From positions 226,067,876 through 226,131,875 of the forward strand of contig CM070873.1 of the NCBI GenBank assembly GCA_036365515.1: a stretch of DNA of 64,000 nt, written 5' to 3'. Positions 20,470 to 32,930 of the stretch are shown here, piece after piece. The notes under the pieces are model-generated. The model made no database searches and had not been told where the DNA came from. It worked only from the letters and a program-made list of their open reading frames with translations. Numbering within the stretch: the stretch's first letter is position 1; the number at the start of each line of letters is the position of its first letter. This DNA comes from Torymus aiolomorphi. Its lineage: Eukaryota; Arthropoda; Insecta; Hymenoptera; Torymidae. The position numbers and the translations under genes were made by a program.

Positions 20470-22595
20470 AATTGTTTTAGATGCAAATATTACATACAAG
20501 AATATACATTTATATACATTTCACACAACTCGTATAAGTTCCCATCTACTTAATTGTAGAGGATGTCCAGAGGTAGTAAAGAACCTAATTCAAGGAAAAG
20601 GGAGTAAAGATAACAAAACCCGTGAAAAAGCCAATAAGAGGAAAAGGACAAATTCATCTGACGACAGAAGCGATACCAGTGGTGATACTGAAAATGCAGT
20701 ACAAACATTACAAGAAAAATCAAATACCAAACAAGTGACATGTACTACTTCAAAAATTAATCATTTTGTGGATAAGGCGACTCCTCAAAATCAAATTTAT
20801 TATCAACAGTTGTTGGCTAAAGCAATTTATACATCAGGTATGAAATTCTATGTTCTACACCATAATTTATCTGAAATTTTATGAATTTATTTTGCATTTT
20901 GTTAGAACTGTATACCATTTATTTAAGTCATGTAAGTATTTTATATTTCAGGTGTCCCTTTATCTTTAGTTGAGAATGCTTATTGGCAACGATTTTTAAA
21001 GCCCTAAAGCCTTTATTTGATGTTCCATCAAGGTATGATGTATCAAAGAAGTTTTTAAATATAATATATGATGAAACAGCAGCCCAAGTTAATGCAAAAA
21101 TAAAAAGTGCAAGTTCAGTTTCCATTCAATGCGATGCCTGGTCCAATATTAGGAATGAAGGAACAATAAATTTTATTTTCAACACTCCGGAACCAGTTTA
21201 TTATATGTCTGTATATACTGGTACAAATACTCAAGATGCATAATACTTGGCAAACCAAATTAGTGAAGTTATTGAAGAAGTTGGACTGGATAAAGTGTTT
21301 GGAATTTATACAGACAATGCATCAGTTTGCAAAAAGGCATTTTAGAAAAAGAATATGAAAAGGAAATTTAGTGTAATGGTTGCGTAGCTCACATCTTGAA
21401 TTTATTAGCAAATGATTGCTTGATGAAAATTGTACCGCAATTTCAAAAGAAATTAAAAAATCACATTTATTATTAGCCGCATTTAACCAGTTTCAATCTG
21501 CTGCTAAAAAAAAATAAATCTAGTTTTCAACAAATTGCAATATCTGAGTACGGTGATCGTCTCAATAAGATGACCAAGTCAGTCATTCTAGATGAAGAAT
21601 TTTGGATAAAAGTTGGCAAAGTGGTGCAACTGCTAAAACCCATTTCAATTGAGATTAAAGAAATTGAAGGAGACGAAACGAAGATCAGCGAGATACGTTT
21701 CATATTTACTAGTCTTGAAGATCATTTCATAGCACAGACATATTGTACTTTATCGCTACTAACTCACACAGAGAGACAAAATTGTTTACATAGACTGCAA
21801 AAACGAAAAGAAATGACTTTGAAACCAATTCATTATGCTGCAAATATCCTATATCCACGTTACAAGAGAGAACTGCTGGATACACAAGAATACTCCATGG
21901 GTATGAAACTGATTGGTAACTTAGCTAACAAATTTGGTAGTTCGAGAAAAATTGTTTTAATCGAGCTCGTGAAATTTAATGCAGGTGAAGGACTCTGGAG
22001 TCAAAAATTTTTTATAGAAGCTGCTAAGCTATCGGATCCAATAACGTGGTAGAAATCCTCCCCTTGTACTTCAGCTGCTACGGAGAGGTTTTTCAGCACG
22101 TACGGGTGGATCCACAACTCCAAAAGAAACAAGTTAAAAATCTCACGCGCAAGTAAATTAACATATATTTCACATAACGTGAGGCTTCTTGATAAAGAAT
22201 ATAAGATTCATCGATCTAAACAAATAAAAGAAGTTGATGAAAATGAATCATCAGAAAATGAGTCTGATCAATTTAGTGAATATAACGATTCACGTTACGA
22301 TGAACTCAAAAATGAAGATTCACAAAACAATTTATCGAATGCACAGGACTTGTATAGCTATGTATCTCAAATCGACTCACCAACTAGACTTAGAAGTGAA
22401 GACGAAGTATTCACAAATAAGCAAAAGATAGATGAAATTGTCGATCAATATTTAACAGTATCAGTTGCTGGAACAATGATTGATACTACGCAGCAAGATT
22501 CAAGTATTGATGTAACTCAAGCTTTAAATGATAATATGGTAACTACTCCACACATACTTGATTCTCAAAATAATCTTATACCTTTATATAAGTAA
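20470..22595 (+). pseudogene. hAT-superfamily transposase, degenerate, with one likely intron
   Basis: A BED-type zinc finger relic is visible as FRCKY near 20475 and SHLLNCRGCPE near 20540. A KR-rich linker follows, then AIYTSG. GVPLSLVENAYWQRF continues the frame after a 114-bp GT-AG intron (20838-20951). The catalytic region shows VSIQCDAWSNIRNEGTINF (21117 on), FGIYTDNAS near 21299 and the CVAHILNLL motif near 21381. LKPISIEIKEIEGD lies near 21639. The C-terminal dimerisation domain is SAATERFFSTY then LTYISHNVRLLD (22071-22193). Breaks include a frameshift near 20985-21000, TAA at 21241-21243, TAG near 21343, frameshifts at 21360-21550 and TAG at 22050-22052. The acidic C-terminal extension (22200-22595) is unusual or element-specific. 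hAT transposases perform DNA cut-and-paste transposition; this copy is dead. Confidence 0.88.
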
Positions 22596-22875
22596 ATTGT
22601 ACTTATTACATATTGATATGTAAGCGATACTGTAAAAACAATTTCACCTTCATTTTAATAGTATTAACATTTTTATATATTATATTAATTATACTACATG
22701 GATCTCGAATCGAATAAGTTCAACTTAAACTGTGATTTAATGTACAAATACTCCATATAAACACAAAATAAATAAAGTATATTTATTAATTTAATTGTGT
22801 AGCGTTGTTATATTGTTTGTGTAAATTTTATATTTAATTAATTAGTATTTTTTACTATGGATCAACCCACTAAAA

Positions 22876-23622
22876 TGATTATTCATTTTATCACAAATAT
22901 GATGGGGTCATAAGAACCAAAAATAAAAATACGGTCTTTTCACATCTATATAGGTGAATGGGGGTAATATTAAGACCAATTCTTTTACTATTTTAAAATA
23001 CAGCTTTCTAAAAAGATTTGATTCTTATAATAATTTCGCACACTAAATAAATTGTACTGCTTGCAAGTATATATAGATCCTTCAGGCTTCTTCTATACTT
23101 GCCTTCGAAGCGCTCCCGCGCTCCTTGATAAAGTGTGACAATTTTTTTTCATTTGATATTAAACTTACTAAACGCACTTTTATTCGTAAAATTGTAAAAG
23201 ATTTACGATTTAACTTTTAACTAAAATGGTTTAAGAGTTAACTAAAAAATATATAAGGCATGTTAATTTATCTTTTTATTGCTACATTATTTATATAAAT
23301 TTTCAATTTAATTTGTATACATTATTTACTATTATATATTTAAGTTTGTTAACATATAATTAACTTTTTATCACAAATGTGACGAGGTCACAAGACCAAA
23401 AATAAAAAGACGGTCTTTTTACATCTATATAGGTGAAGGAGCTAGGTATTACTTACAATTAGACCAATTTGGTTGTGACGGGCTTATGGCAAAGTCTTGA
23501 TAAAAAAGACTGTCTTTTTACATTTAAAAATTTTGAAATCCATTTTGGACGGTCCAAATTGTCACGGGACAATTCAAAAGATGGTCGCATTACCGTTTGA
23601 AAAACGACAGTCTTTTTACATC
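22876..23622. repeat. Four-copy GGTCTTTTTACATC motif region
   Basis: An 80-bp direct repeat (22876-22958 and 23361-23436) runs from TTATCACAAATRTGA to ACATCTATATAGGTGAA. Two further partial copies of the CNGTCTTTTTACATC core lie at about 23509 and 23607. No coding potential. Confidence 0.8.
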
Positions 23623-24650
23623 TCTGCAGAGGCCCCGGTCATGCTCTCACAAAAACTTTTCCAGCTCTGGCATTTGGCTCTTTCGATTTCCTTTTGGTAC
23701 TCTCTTTGAACTTCTCTAAAAGCCTCTCTATCGGCTAGATTGTTCCTTTTCTTAAACCTATTATTATTCCTCAACACTTCCAGTGTTGTGATCCACCATG
23801 ATGGTTCCTTTGAGACTGGCTTCAATCGTAACCTACAGTTGTTCTTGAAAGCACTGACCATATTGTTTTTCAGAACCTCACCGCAGTGATCGAGTTCAGC
23901 CTGATTGCTATATTTACCCGGAAAGAACTTGAGTTTAGCCCCCAGTTCTTCAACATAGGTGGCCTAGTCCGTCTTCCTTGGATTTCTGTAGAATTTAGAT
24001 TCCGTGCTGCGTCCTTTGATTTCGAAAACTATATGGTTGTGATCCGACATGGAGATCTCATCCGAGAATCTCCAGCCCATGATCGTACGCCACATAGTTC
24101 TCGTAGCTAAGGTAATGTCGATGTCCTCTCTATTAGCATTTCGGAACATAGGTCTACTTCCTGTGTTCAAGAAATCAAGGTTGGTGACGAGAGGGATTGC
24201 AAGAGCTTCTCTCCCCTGTCGTTCGTGTCCGAGCTGCCTCACGCCAGATAGTGCGCGTTAGAATCGCACTCTAGTAACAGGTCTCACTCCTTGGCTTCAC
24301 AAAATTTAATTGTTCTATAATCGTCGCCGTAGGGCAGAAGTTTGAGTCATAAGATAAGCTGATACAACAACCACTTCCCTCACGCCGTCTTTCTCTTCCT
24401 CGTACCAGATATTAGCCGTCGCCAGGTTTCGTAGGTAGTACTTGGATCGGATTTCCGTTCTTAGGCCTTTAGCCAAGAGGTAGACCCTAGAGTGGTCCTC
24501 TCTTCCGCATATCAGCTGACCACACCCATTCATCTCGGCTATTCTTGCTTTGTGTATCCATGGCTCTTGGACGAGCGATATGCATGTGTGCATCCTTGCC
24601 GTGCGTTTGACTAATACCGCCGAGGCTCTACGGTCGACAAGCGGTCGCTT
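23616..24650 (-). pseudogene. Retrotransposon 3, 5' part: endonuclease domain
   Basis: Read from 24650 down: ASAVLVKRTARMHTCISLVQEPW (split here for length: ASAVLVKR then SLVQEPW) is the start of the APE-type endonuclease, with catalytic Glu in QEPW. REVVVVSAYL is near 24370. LPYGDDYRTIKFCEAKE, then a stop, then ECDSNAHYLA near 24270. The active-site SDH motif (VSDE-like then SMSDHNHIVFEI) is near 24040. A Lys/Arg-rich linker (RREYQKEIERAKCQSWKSF) follows near 23680 and runs into the interrupting block. Nonsense codons and frameshifts are present. It belongs with the RT and RNase H part at 17775-20220. Confidence 0.86.
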
Positions 24651-25560
24651 TCAGCTCTATTAATAGGTTCAAAAAACGCGAAAATCGTACTTGCGGTACA
24701 AAAACATTTTTTTTAAGCATTTGGCTGTGGCGATACTGGTTTCATAACATGCATGAAGGATTTTGGATTTCTCAACACATTCTTTATTTACATCAGTATA
24801 TGTATAAGAATCTAATATATGTGATAAAGATTATTAAAAATATACTTCTTTGTATTTCAGGGCAGAGATGGAGGTAAGAAATAAAGAAGAAGAAATAAAG
24901 AAGTATTTTAGTAATTTTATCTTTAAAGCTGTTTTCTACATAATGTAAAATGTTGAACTCTGCCGTCGACTCCAGATTCAGGAACTGCATATATTTTAAT
25001 GAGAGAGCTCCTAAAATTTTGGTATTTTATATGTCTATTGACTGAAGAGTTGTATGTATCCAATTTTACTTGATTAAATAATTTTTTTACGGTCAAAGAT
25101 TATTAAAAAATCTGAATTTCACTTAAATTTAAGATTTTTTAGCAATTTTTAGGATATTACTTCTAAATATTTCTAATTATGAAAATTTATTTTTTTCAAG
25201 TCATTTTATGAAAAAGATTTTAAAGGTGTCCTACCTCCTTAAGATAAAATGGAGAATTTTTAGCGTGATAAATTATGTAACGGGATGATAAAAGATAGAA
25301 AACCATTTTTTTAATATGGTTACTGTTAATGAGATTTAAAAAATGTACGACCAAAATTAAATTTTTCACTTAATATCATTTTCTACGAACCATGTAGATT
25401 TCATTAATTACAGTTTTACAAAATAATTTATAATATTATTTTTTATCTTTACCGATAACAGTTACTATATAATTTGCCTGTACAGTTTATTTAACTCGCT
25501 GTAATACATTAGTAATTAGTGAGGTAATAAACTATTTCATGCACATGCAGCGCTAACTAA
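24651..25560. other. AT-rich unassigned DNA
   Basis: No coding signal. CCTACCTCCTTAAGAT near 25230 resembles an outward-facing end of the TTAA-flanked foldback family at 48.6 kb, but no partner end was found. Confidence 0.35.
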
Positions 25561-26397
25561 AACGTGTCACATAACGCTATCAGCCGTAAAGCAAATACGT
25601 TGCTTCAAATTTCGAAATTTCCGACGATGGAGCATATTTTCGTAACAAGCAAAAGCACCGCCCGTGAATTCGTCCGTTTCTCGTCCGCCACACGACTTCC
25701 GCAATCCAATTACCGACGAACCAATTCGGATCAATTTGTTTTAAACGCCGACAAATAAATAACCAACCCGTGCCGACGACGATACGACGTCGCCTCTCTG
25801 TTCGTGCAGGCACGCGCGCGTGTGTGTATATGGGTCTGTACCTGGTTCGCTCTCGCGTAACGTATACGCTTGCATATGTTTTCGCGTTGTTTAACGATCA
25901 ATCCAATTATGAGGTCCGAGCCGACCCGGGCGACCGGCAATTACTAATGATAATTGCCGCACTTCGCGCAGCGAGTCCGCAGGTGTGCAAGCTCGGGAAA
26001 TAATAAGCGCGCGCGCGCACGTGACCGATATGATTCAATGTTCGCAAGCGTGCGTACATGCGTTCTCGCATAATAAACGAGAGTCGCGAGCGAGCGATGC
26101 GATATAAATAAAAAGAGAAGGAGAGAAAGCGGGAGGGAGGAGGAGAGAAAGAGCTGTCGATAGCGCGACGAGTGAGCTTGATAAATACTGATTACCACGG
26201 TGCGCTGGAGAGGCTATGGTATATAGATAAGCGCACGCACGCGACGAGGTAAGGCAGTTGTTCGATTTTCTTTATCAGCGTGAAATTGCTCTCGTTATCG
26301 GGTTAAGAGAAAAAGGATTCGCGTGAAACTGCGGAAAGCGCGCGGAAGCTCGTCTGAGACGAAGCGAAAGTGTGTGAGAGAGGGGGAGGGAGGAAGG

Positions 26398-26436
<39 letters not shown>

Positions 26437-27196
26437 AGGTAATGGGCAAAAAGACGGAAGAGAGAGAGGGGGAGGGGGACGAATGGAAAAGAGAAATAGC
26501 TGTGAGCCTATAAATTTTGCATTTAGTGCGGTGAGATTCGAAATAGATGGGAAAGCGTTTTAGTGAGAAAAGTAACCTCAAGGCTTTAAGAAAATTAACT
26601 GTGATCAATTGTTAGAAAAATGGTATTTAAAAAGAACGATTTTTTCGAAGCGATTGCAGCATTTTCCTTAAATTTAGAGATGTGAACTTCTACATTTTCG
26701 AACATTTTTCTTGAAATAGTTGCTATTTCTGCAAAACCGGACAATTTCTGGAATTGTCAGACACTTTATTTCCCAACGGGACAAATGACATAACTAAATT
26801 TTAACTTATCTTTGGACATAGTATTTCTAATTTGTGCAACTTCGTGCAGATTTTCTTTCCGTAAGGCACCGTTGAGAGCAGCGCAATTAGTGAGGGTACT
26901 ACTTGAACTACTTTAACGAGTAGGCACTAAAATCCTATGCAGGTAACAAGGTCAAATATCCATTTGCAAGACCAACGCCCGCATTCTCTGGGAGCGAGCT
27001 AGCTGCTACTTAGAGTCACACATATAAAGATACAAGGGCCACATTGATTTAATCTCTTTACTACATGTGTGTGACAGTGTACATGTATGATAGAGTATAT
27101 CTTGAGCTTAACTTAGCTTATAATTTACAATAAAAAATAAACCACTTTATCTAATGCCTGGATTTTATAAAGATCTCTATTTGCTATTTTTCCAAA
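25561..27196. other. Unassigned region, CpG-rich then GA-rich
   Basis: CpG-rich at 25760-26250 with CG dinucleotide runs (for example 26006-26018). Purine-rich at 26090-26150 and 26375-26475, including a (GA)n run at 26401-26433. Open frames on both strands are compositional. It could be regulatory DNA of a nearby gene; nothing proves it. Confidence 0.35.
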
Positions 27197-27460
27197 TTAA
27201 TAAATTCGTTGGAGACGAGCAGAGGTTCTACTATTTGCAGTGTAAAGTGTTTTATTTTTAATCATTTGAATAAACGTATCCCATGTTGTTGCTTGCGAAT
27301 TCAAGACTCTACACATTCTTAATTCCTTCAATGATATTCGATGTTGTAATAACGACAAATAGGAGAAATCAATTGTGTTAGAAAAAGTTGTCAATTCAAA
27401 GGCAACAATCAAGGATATCTCCTTGATTTGTTTATCAAACCAAAGAAAAAGATGATTCAT
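27197..27460 (-). CDS. Orphan open reading frame, 87 codons
   Basis: Begins at an ATG preceded by an in-frame TGA two codons upstream, and ends with TAA after ...ARLQRIY. Composition is protein-like rather than low complexity: an aromatic/aliphatic N-terminus (MNHLFLWFDKQIKEISLIV), then mixed residues including QATTWDTFIQMIKNK. I do not recognise a family. It could be a host exon fragment, a retroelement gag remnant, or chance. There is no neighbour or motif to decide. Confidence 0.25.
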   Translation of the reverse strand: MNHLFLWFDKQIKEISLIVAFELTTFSNTIDFSYLSLLQHRISLKELRMCRVLNSQATTWDTFIQMIKNKTLYTANSRTSARLQRIY

Positions 27461-28235
27461 CCCCAGTCAGCATAAATTAGAGAATTCGCTGAATTTTAGC
27501 CTTTGTCAATTTGCCCTCCTCTCCCCCAACTCCATCCAACACCGTCTGTGAGAAACTCATTACTATCGCGAACACTTCGCTAATTTGCACGCGTCCATGC
27601 TTATTCGAATGCCTCCTTCCTTGCTCGCGCAATCTGCAATATTCTGCACCCCAAGTGAAAAAAACGCACGAACTTAACGACGCGCACAGCTATGAAGAGA
27701 AACTTGTTTGCCTGTATATAATGTTCTCGCGTGAAGACTCGCCTCTACCTACTTTTTCCACCCTCGTCGTCGGCCTCTTTTTTCATCGCGTGGGCCATAT
27801 AAACGCGAAACGCTTCCGTATTACTTTATTACGAATATAGTTGCATACGAGGTCATTCAGCCGAAAAAATTCTCGAATGAGCAGAAGTAAATGAAGTATC
27901 GCTTTTTTACTTTCGCCAGCTAACTCGTTTAGGGGCAACGAGAGGAAATGAAATCAGCGCACAAAGATGTTTATGAGACGCTTGTGCATAGTATAAGTTA
28001 AATTCTCATAATAATGTAACTTAAATTAGTCTAAGCATAATAAGACTCTGGCACCATTTTAATAAATACACATATTAAAATCTTAATTCATATTTATTTA
28101 AAAGCATTATCTTGTTTAATATTATTATTAACACGCACACATATACATAAGGCACAAGATAAATAATTGGTTTATGATATTGGATTATTTTATTTTTAAT
28201 AAGCAGTCTATATTCAAGCTTATATAAAATAAAAA
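27461..28235. other. No feature seen
   Basis: A C-rich segment at 27510-27790 has an open + frame without a domain. The rest is AT-rich. Confidence 0.35.
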
Positions 28236-28650
28236 AACCGCTGCCAATTCATTGGCCCGTAGCTTCCTCAACCGTAATTTGTTGATTCCTTTAATTAATT
28301 TTTAATAACAAAATTTATAATTTTTTAAAAAATCTATTGCATAATTATAATTAAATTCATTTATAAATATTAAAAATTGCTAATTTTTAAATTTATTTAC
28401 TTATTTATTATTTATTTATATCAAATTTATATAAATTTTGAGCTGATAAATAAAGTTATCATTTGAAATAGAAGTAAAATATCTATATTTTATAATAAAA
28501 CAAATAGCTATCACGGTTGTTTTGTTATTAACAAAAACGTATTTTTTTTTATATTTCGTAATTCATATTTTTTAAGAAAAAAAAAATTTATAGCTATCAT
28601 TGTTCTTTTGTTATTATCAAAAACGTGTTTTTTTAAAAAAGTTCATAACT
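28236..28650. repeat. Fragment of the GCTTCCTC dispersed family (left end)
   Basis: AACCGCTGCCAATTCATTGG at about 28238 matches 54957. Two direct TAGCTATCAYNGTTNTTTTG blocks (28507, 28591) match the stem of the complete copy at 54950-56668. Confidence 0.75.
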
Positions 28651-28781
28651 CACAAATAAATTATAATAATGCAGAATATAATGCATTCATAATGCATAAT
28701 TCATAATTATAATAGATTATAATAGATATAATTTTTAAACATTTTAATTCATTTTGTTGGTTGGTTTTTAAAAATTAAAAC

Positions 28782-28938
28782 TAGGGGGGCTGCGCCCCCC
28801 AGCGCGCCTTCGCCACGCCCCCCCCCCCCCCCCCGCCCCCACACACACCTGCTCCTCGCTTCGCTCGTCGCCCGCCCCCTCCCTATGTAAAAACTTCGTT
28901 TTTACATAATAGGCACGACCGCAATACTCAGGAGAACC
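28782..28938. repeat. GC-rich hairpin module, copy 2
   Basis: GGGGGGCTGCGCCCCCC at 28784-28800, then GCGCGCCTTCGCCACGC, a poly-C run, CGCTTCGCTCGTCGCC and ATGTAAAAAC-TTC-GTTTTTACAT. Order and sequence follow copy 1 at 9152-9300. Here it lies only about 85 bp upstream of copy 2 of the large dispersed repeat. Copy 1 is separated from its repeat by 1.3 kb that includes a TIR element. Confidence 0.85.
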
Positions 28939-29021
28939 TTGTATTTTTATAAAAGCGAAAATTGCAACACTTCCGATATTTATAATAAAAAAAAAAATTA
29001 AATATATAATAATAATAATAA

Positions 29022-31945
29022 ACTAGCTGCTCACGGACTCACGGGTGTTCCTAACTACATATACCTATACAATCTCAATTACAAAAAAATACTTGCGCAC
29101 ATATGCATATATATATACACTAATACCGCGAAAAGGAGACAGAAGGAGAATGCTCAATACTGATGCATTCGGCAACGGCAATCTGGCTTAGCCCTGCGAC
29201 CTGCGTGCATGAATACTTATACTGCAGCAGTCGTAACGGCTACGCTAGGTACCTCGGCTCACGGTCGTACACACTTTCCGGACCTAGGATGTATCCTACC
29301 GTGCTTCGGCTAGGCTGCGTTCGCACACCAAGAACAGCGGAAAAACACATGCGACTTGTGCGACCGCGAGGTATAAGATATATCTATATATATGATCGCG
29401 CGCGCTTTCTGCTACTGCTGAGTAGTGCGGCGTGCCGTCAGCCGTGGCGCACATGTGTCCATGGTGTGTGTTGTCAACAATCGAATCGTCTGGCTCCCGG
29501 CGTCCCCAGCGATGACATGTGGCTGCTGTAGTATGCCGCCCTGGTGAATCGTGTTCGCCCTTTCATCGTGTTCGTCGATTGTCGATGATTCGTCGGAGAT
29601 GGGAATGCAGTGTGTCAGCGGCGGGAGCAGATTTAGTAAGCATTTTCTCGTTCCTAACCTCTCTGATGGGTGAGCTGATGGTACTTTCGCTTGTTGCAGG
29701 TATCTGTGGCAGCGAGAGTAGTGTAAACGAAGGGCACTGCTGCAGACTGTTTCTTGGGTGTGTAAATGTTGTCTGAGTCATCTATTTATTAATTATATGT
29801 GGTTTTTAGGTGCTCAACTTTCCTTGTTTGGCTCTTACACTAGTGACTATGTGTACAGTTAAGCTGCTGCTTGTGTCTTCAGCGTCTTCAGTGAAACAAC
29901 AGTTTAAGGTCTCCACCAGTTCTTCCCCTCTAGTTGTTACAGGAAAGCTGGTACAGTGAGTGAACAACAGCCATTACTGCAGACTTTTCTTTTGTATGGT
30001 ATGTTTTTTTGAGTCATCTACTTATTAGTCATATGTGGTTTTTAGGTGCTCAACTGTCCTCGCTTGTCCCCCAGAATAGGAACTGATCTGCTGTTCATGC
30101 GCTTTGCTGATCCCTAGGCTGAGGCATTCCCTGGCATTGAAACACAATTGACGGTCTCTGTCAGTATTTTCCTCCTAGGTGGTGTGGCTACTGACACAGT
30201 GGATCGCTGTTAGATGATTCTCAGCAGACTGGCATCCATGGAGTAGTGCCAGCCTAGACCGTCTAGCCCTATTTTGCAACTTCTGCAGCTCTAAGTGATC
30301 TTCGAGTGTTAGTGCTTTAAAGTGTGAGGGGATAGGTAACAGGAACTGGGAAATATTATATAAGTGCTGCGTGTGTTGTTAAATGCGATAAGGGTAGGTA
30401 GTTGTCTCTGGTAATATTAGCTCGTCTATTTAATTTCTAAGTTTAGTCAGGGTGTAAGGACTCGCTTCAGGGTATCTGTTGTATTAAAATACATCATTAT
30501 GTATTTCGCAGACTTCTACCCAGTGAGACATGCCTATTTAATAGTTTTCTACATGCTGTAAGACTGAGTCAGCTAGAACATTGCATTCTTTATGCATTGA
30601 AATTTACCATATTACAACATTTATAGCTCATACATTACACAAAAGTTTTTTTTGTATATATGATATTCCTTTAACATGTACTTATATAATATTACACAAT
30701 TTTGATTCTTTTAGTTCAATCGCTTAGGTCCTGGGAACATAGTAGGTTAAGCTGGGTAATCTTATATCAAATTTTTTAAATTTGTTATTAAAAATCTTTT
30801 TGTAGAAAACAGGGAAATAGATATTTTGTTTCTTTAATTATTCTTCTAATGTGTTTATCCTATTGAATATTGTAATCAAATGTAATTTTGTATCTTATTA
30901 TTATGTTTTTGTAATTATATTATCTTTGGAATGTTATGTCGATTTTTTCCATCTTATTTAGAGCTATTGTATCGAATACTTCTGCGTAAATCTAATTCTG
31001 TGAAATAATAAGCGAAAATTCACTATACGTGTATTGGGGTATTAAAAATCATGTTTATACGTTTAGATGATCCAGTAATTATTGTACATAAAAATGTTAA
31101 TTGGGAATAAGTTTTGTTTAAACTATATCTACATGCTTTATATTTAACAGTTTTATTGAAAGTCAAATTCTTGTATGATAAGCGAAAATCGACTATTTCA
31201 GGTGTATTTATAGGCATTAAAAATCATTTTTATAGGTCTAAGCGGTCAGGAATCCATTTTATATGAAAATGTTAAATCGGAAAAAGTTTTGATTAAATAT
31301 TATGTAGAACTTTTGTATTGAACATGTTTGTGTAAAATCAAATCCTGTCAAGTTTTAGCCGAAAATCGTCCATTTTATGTATGTTCGACGTTTAAAATCG
31401 TTTTTATAAGTCTAACTCGACAGGAGTTGATTTTACACGAAAATGTTAAATAGAAAAAAGTTTTGTTTAAATATTATCTACAACTTTTACATTTAACATT
31501 TTTGTATAAAATCAAATCTTGTCAAGTTGTAGCCGAAAATCGTCCATTTTATGTATATTTAGGCGTTTAAAATCGTTTTTATAAGTCTAATTCGTCAGGA
31601 ATTGGTTTTACACAAAAATGTTAAATGGGAAAAAGTTTTATTTTAATATTATCTACAACTTTTGAATTAAACATGTTTGTGAAAAATCAAATCCTGACAA
31701 GTTATAGCCGAAAATCGTTCATTTTATGTGTATTTTGGCGTTTAAAATCGTTTTTATAAGTGTAACTTATCAGGAGTTCATTTTACACAAAGGTGATAAA
31801 TAGGAAAAAGTTTTGTTTAAATATTATCTCCAACTTTTGTATTTAACATTTTTGTGTAAAATCAAATTCTGTCAAGTGATAGCCGAAAATCATCCATTTT
31901 TGACCTTTTTTGCCGTTTTTCGCAGTTGTCTTGGCAAATATTGCT
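29022..31945. repeat. Large dispersed repeat, copy 2 (2.9 kb)
   Basis: Near-identical to 10624-13245 over most of its length and in the same orientation. It has six 175-bp units instead of four, an extra segment of about 42 bp near 30803-30845, and only a vestige of the AT microsatellite. Direct internal repeats (29726-29815 and 29970-30054) correspond to those in copy 1. Family unknown; no transposase, RT or gag motif seen. Confidence 0.92.
30839..31910. repeat. 175-bp tandem array, 6 units
   Basis: Unit ends (AGC(C)GAAAATCG) fall near 31014, 31194, 31361, 31535, 31710 and 31885, giving periods of 180, 167, 174, 175 and 175. The last three units are the most alike. Copy 1 lacks two of the internal units. 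Confidence 0.9.

Positions 31946-32930
<985 letters not shown>

Larger units (their letters stand above)
20225..23625 (+). mobile_element. Block interrupting retrotransposon 3, carrying a hAT transposon relic
   Basis: The block separates the two halves of retrotransposon 3. It begins near TAGGGGAAAGTGGGGCTATG (20225) and ends by about 23625, where retrotransposon 3 resumes. It contains a hAT transposase pseudogene and, 3' of it, a region with repeated GGTCTTTTTACATC motifs. I could not find a matching inverted copy of the left end at the right side, so the block may be more than one insertion. Confidence 0.6.
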
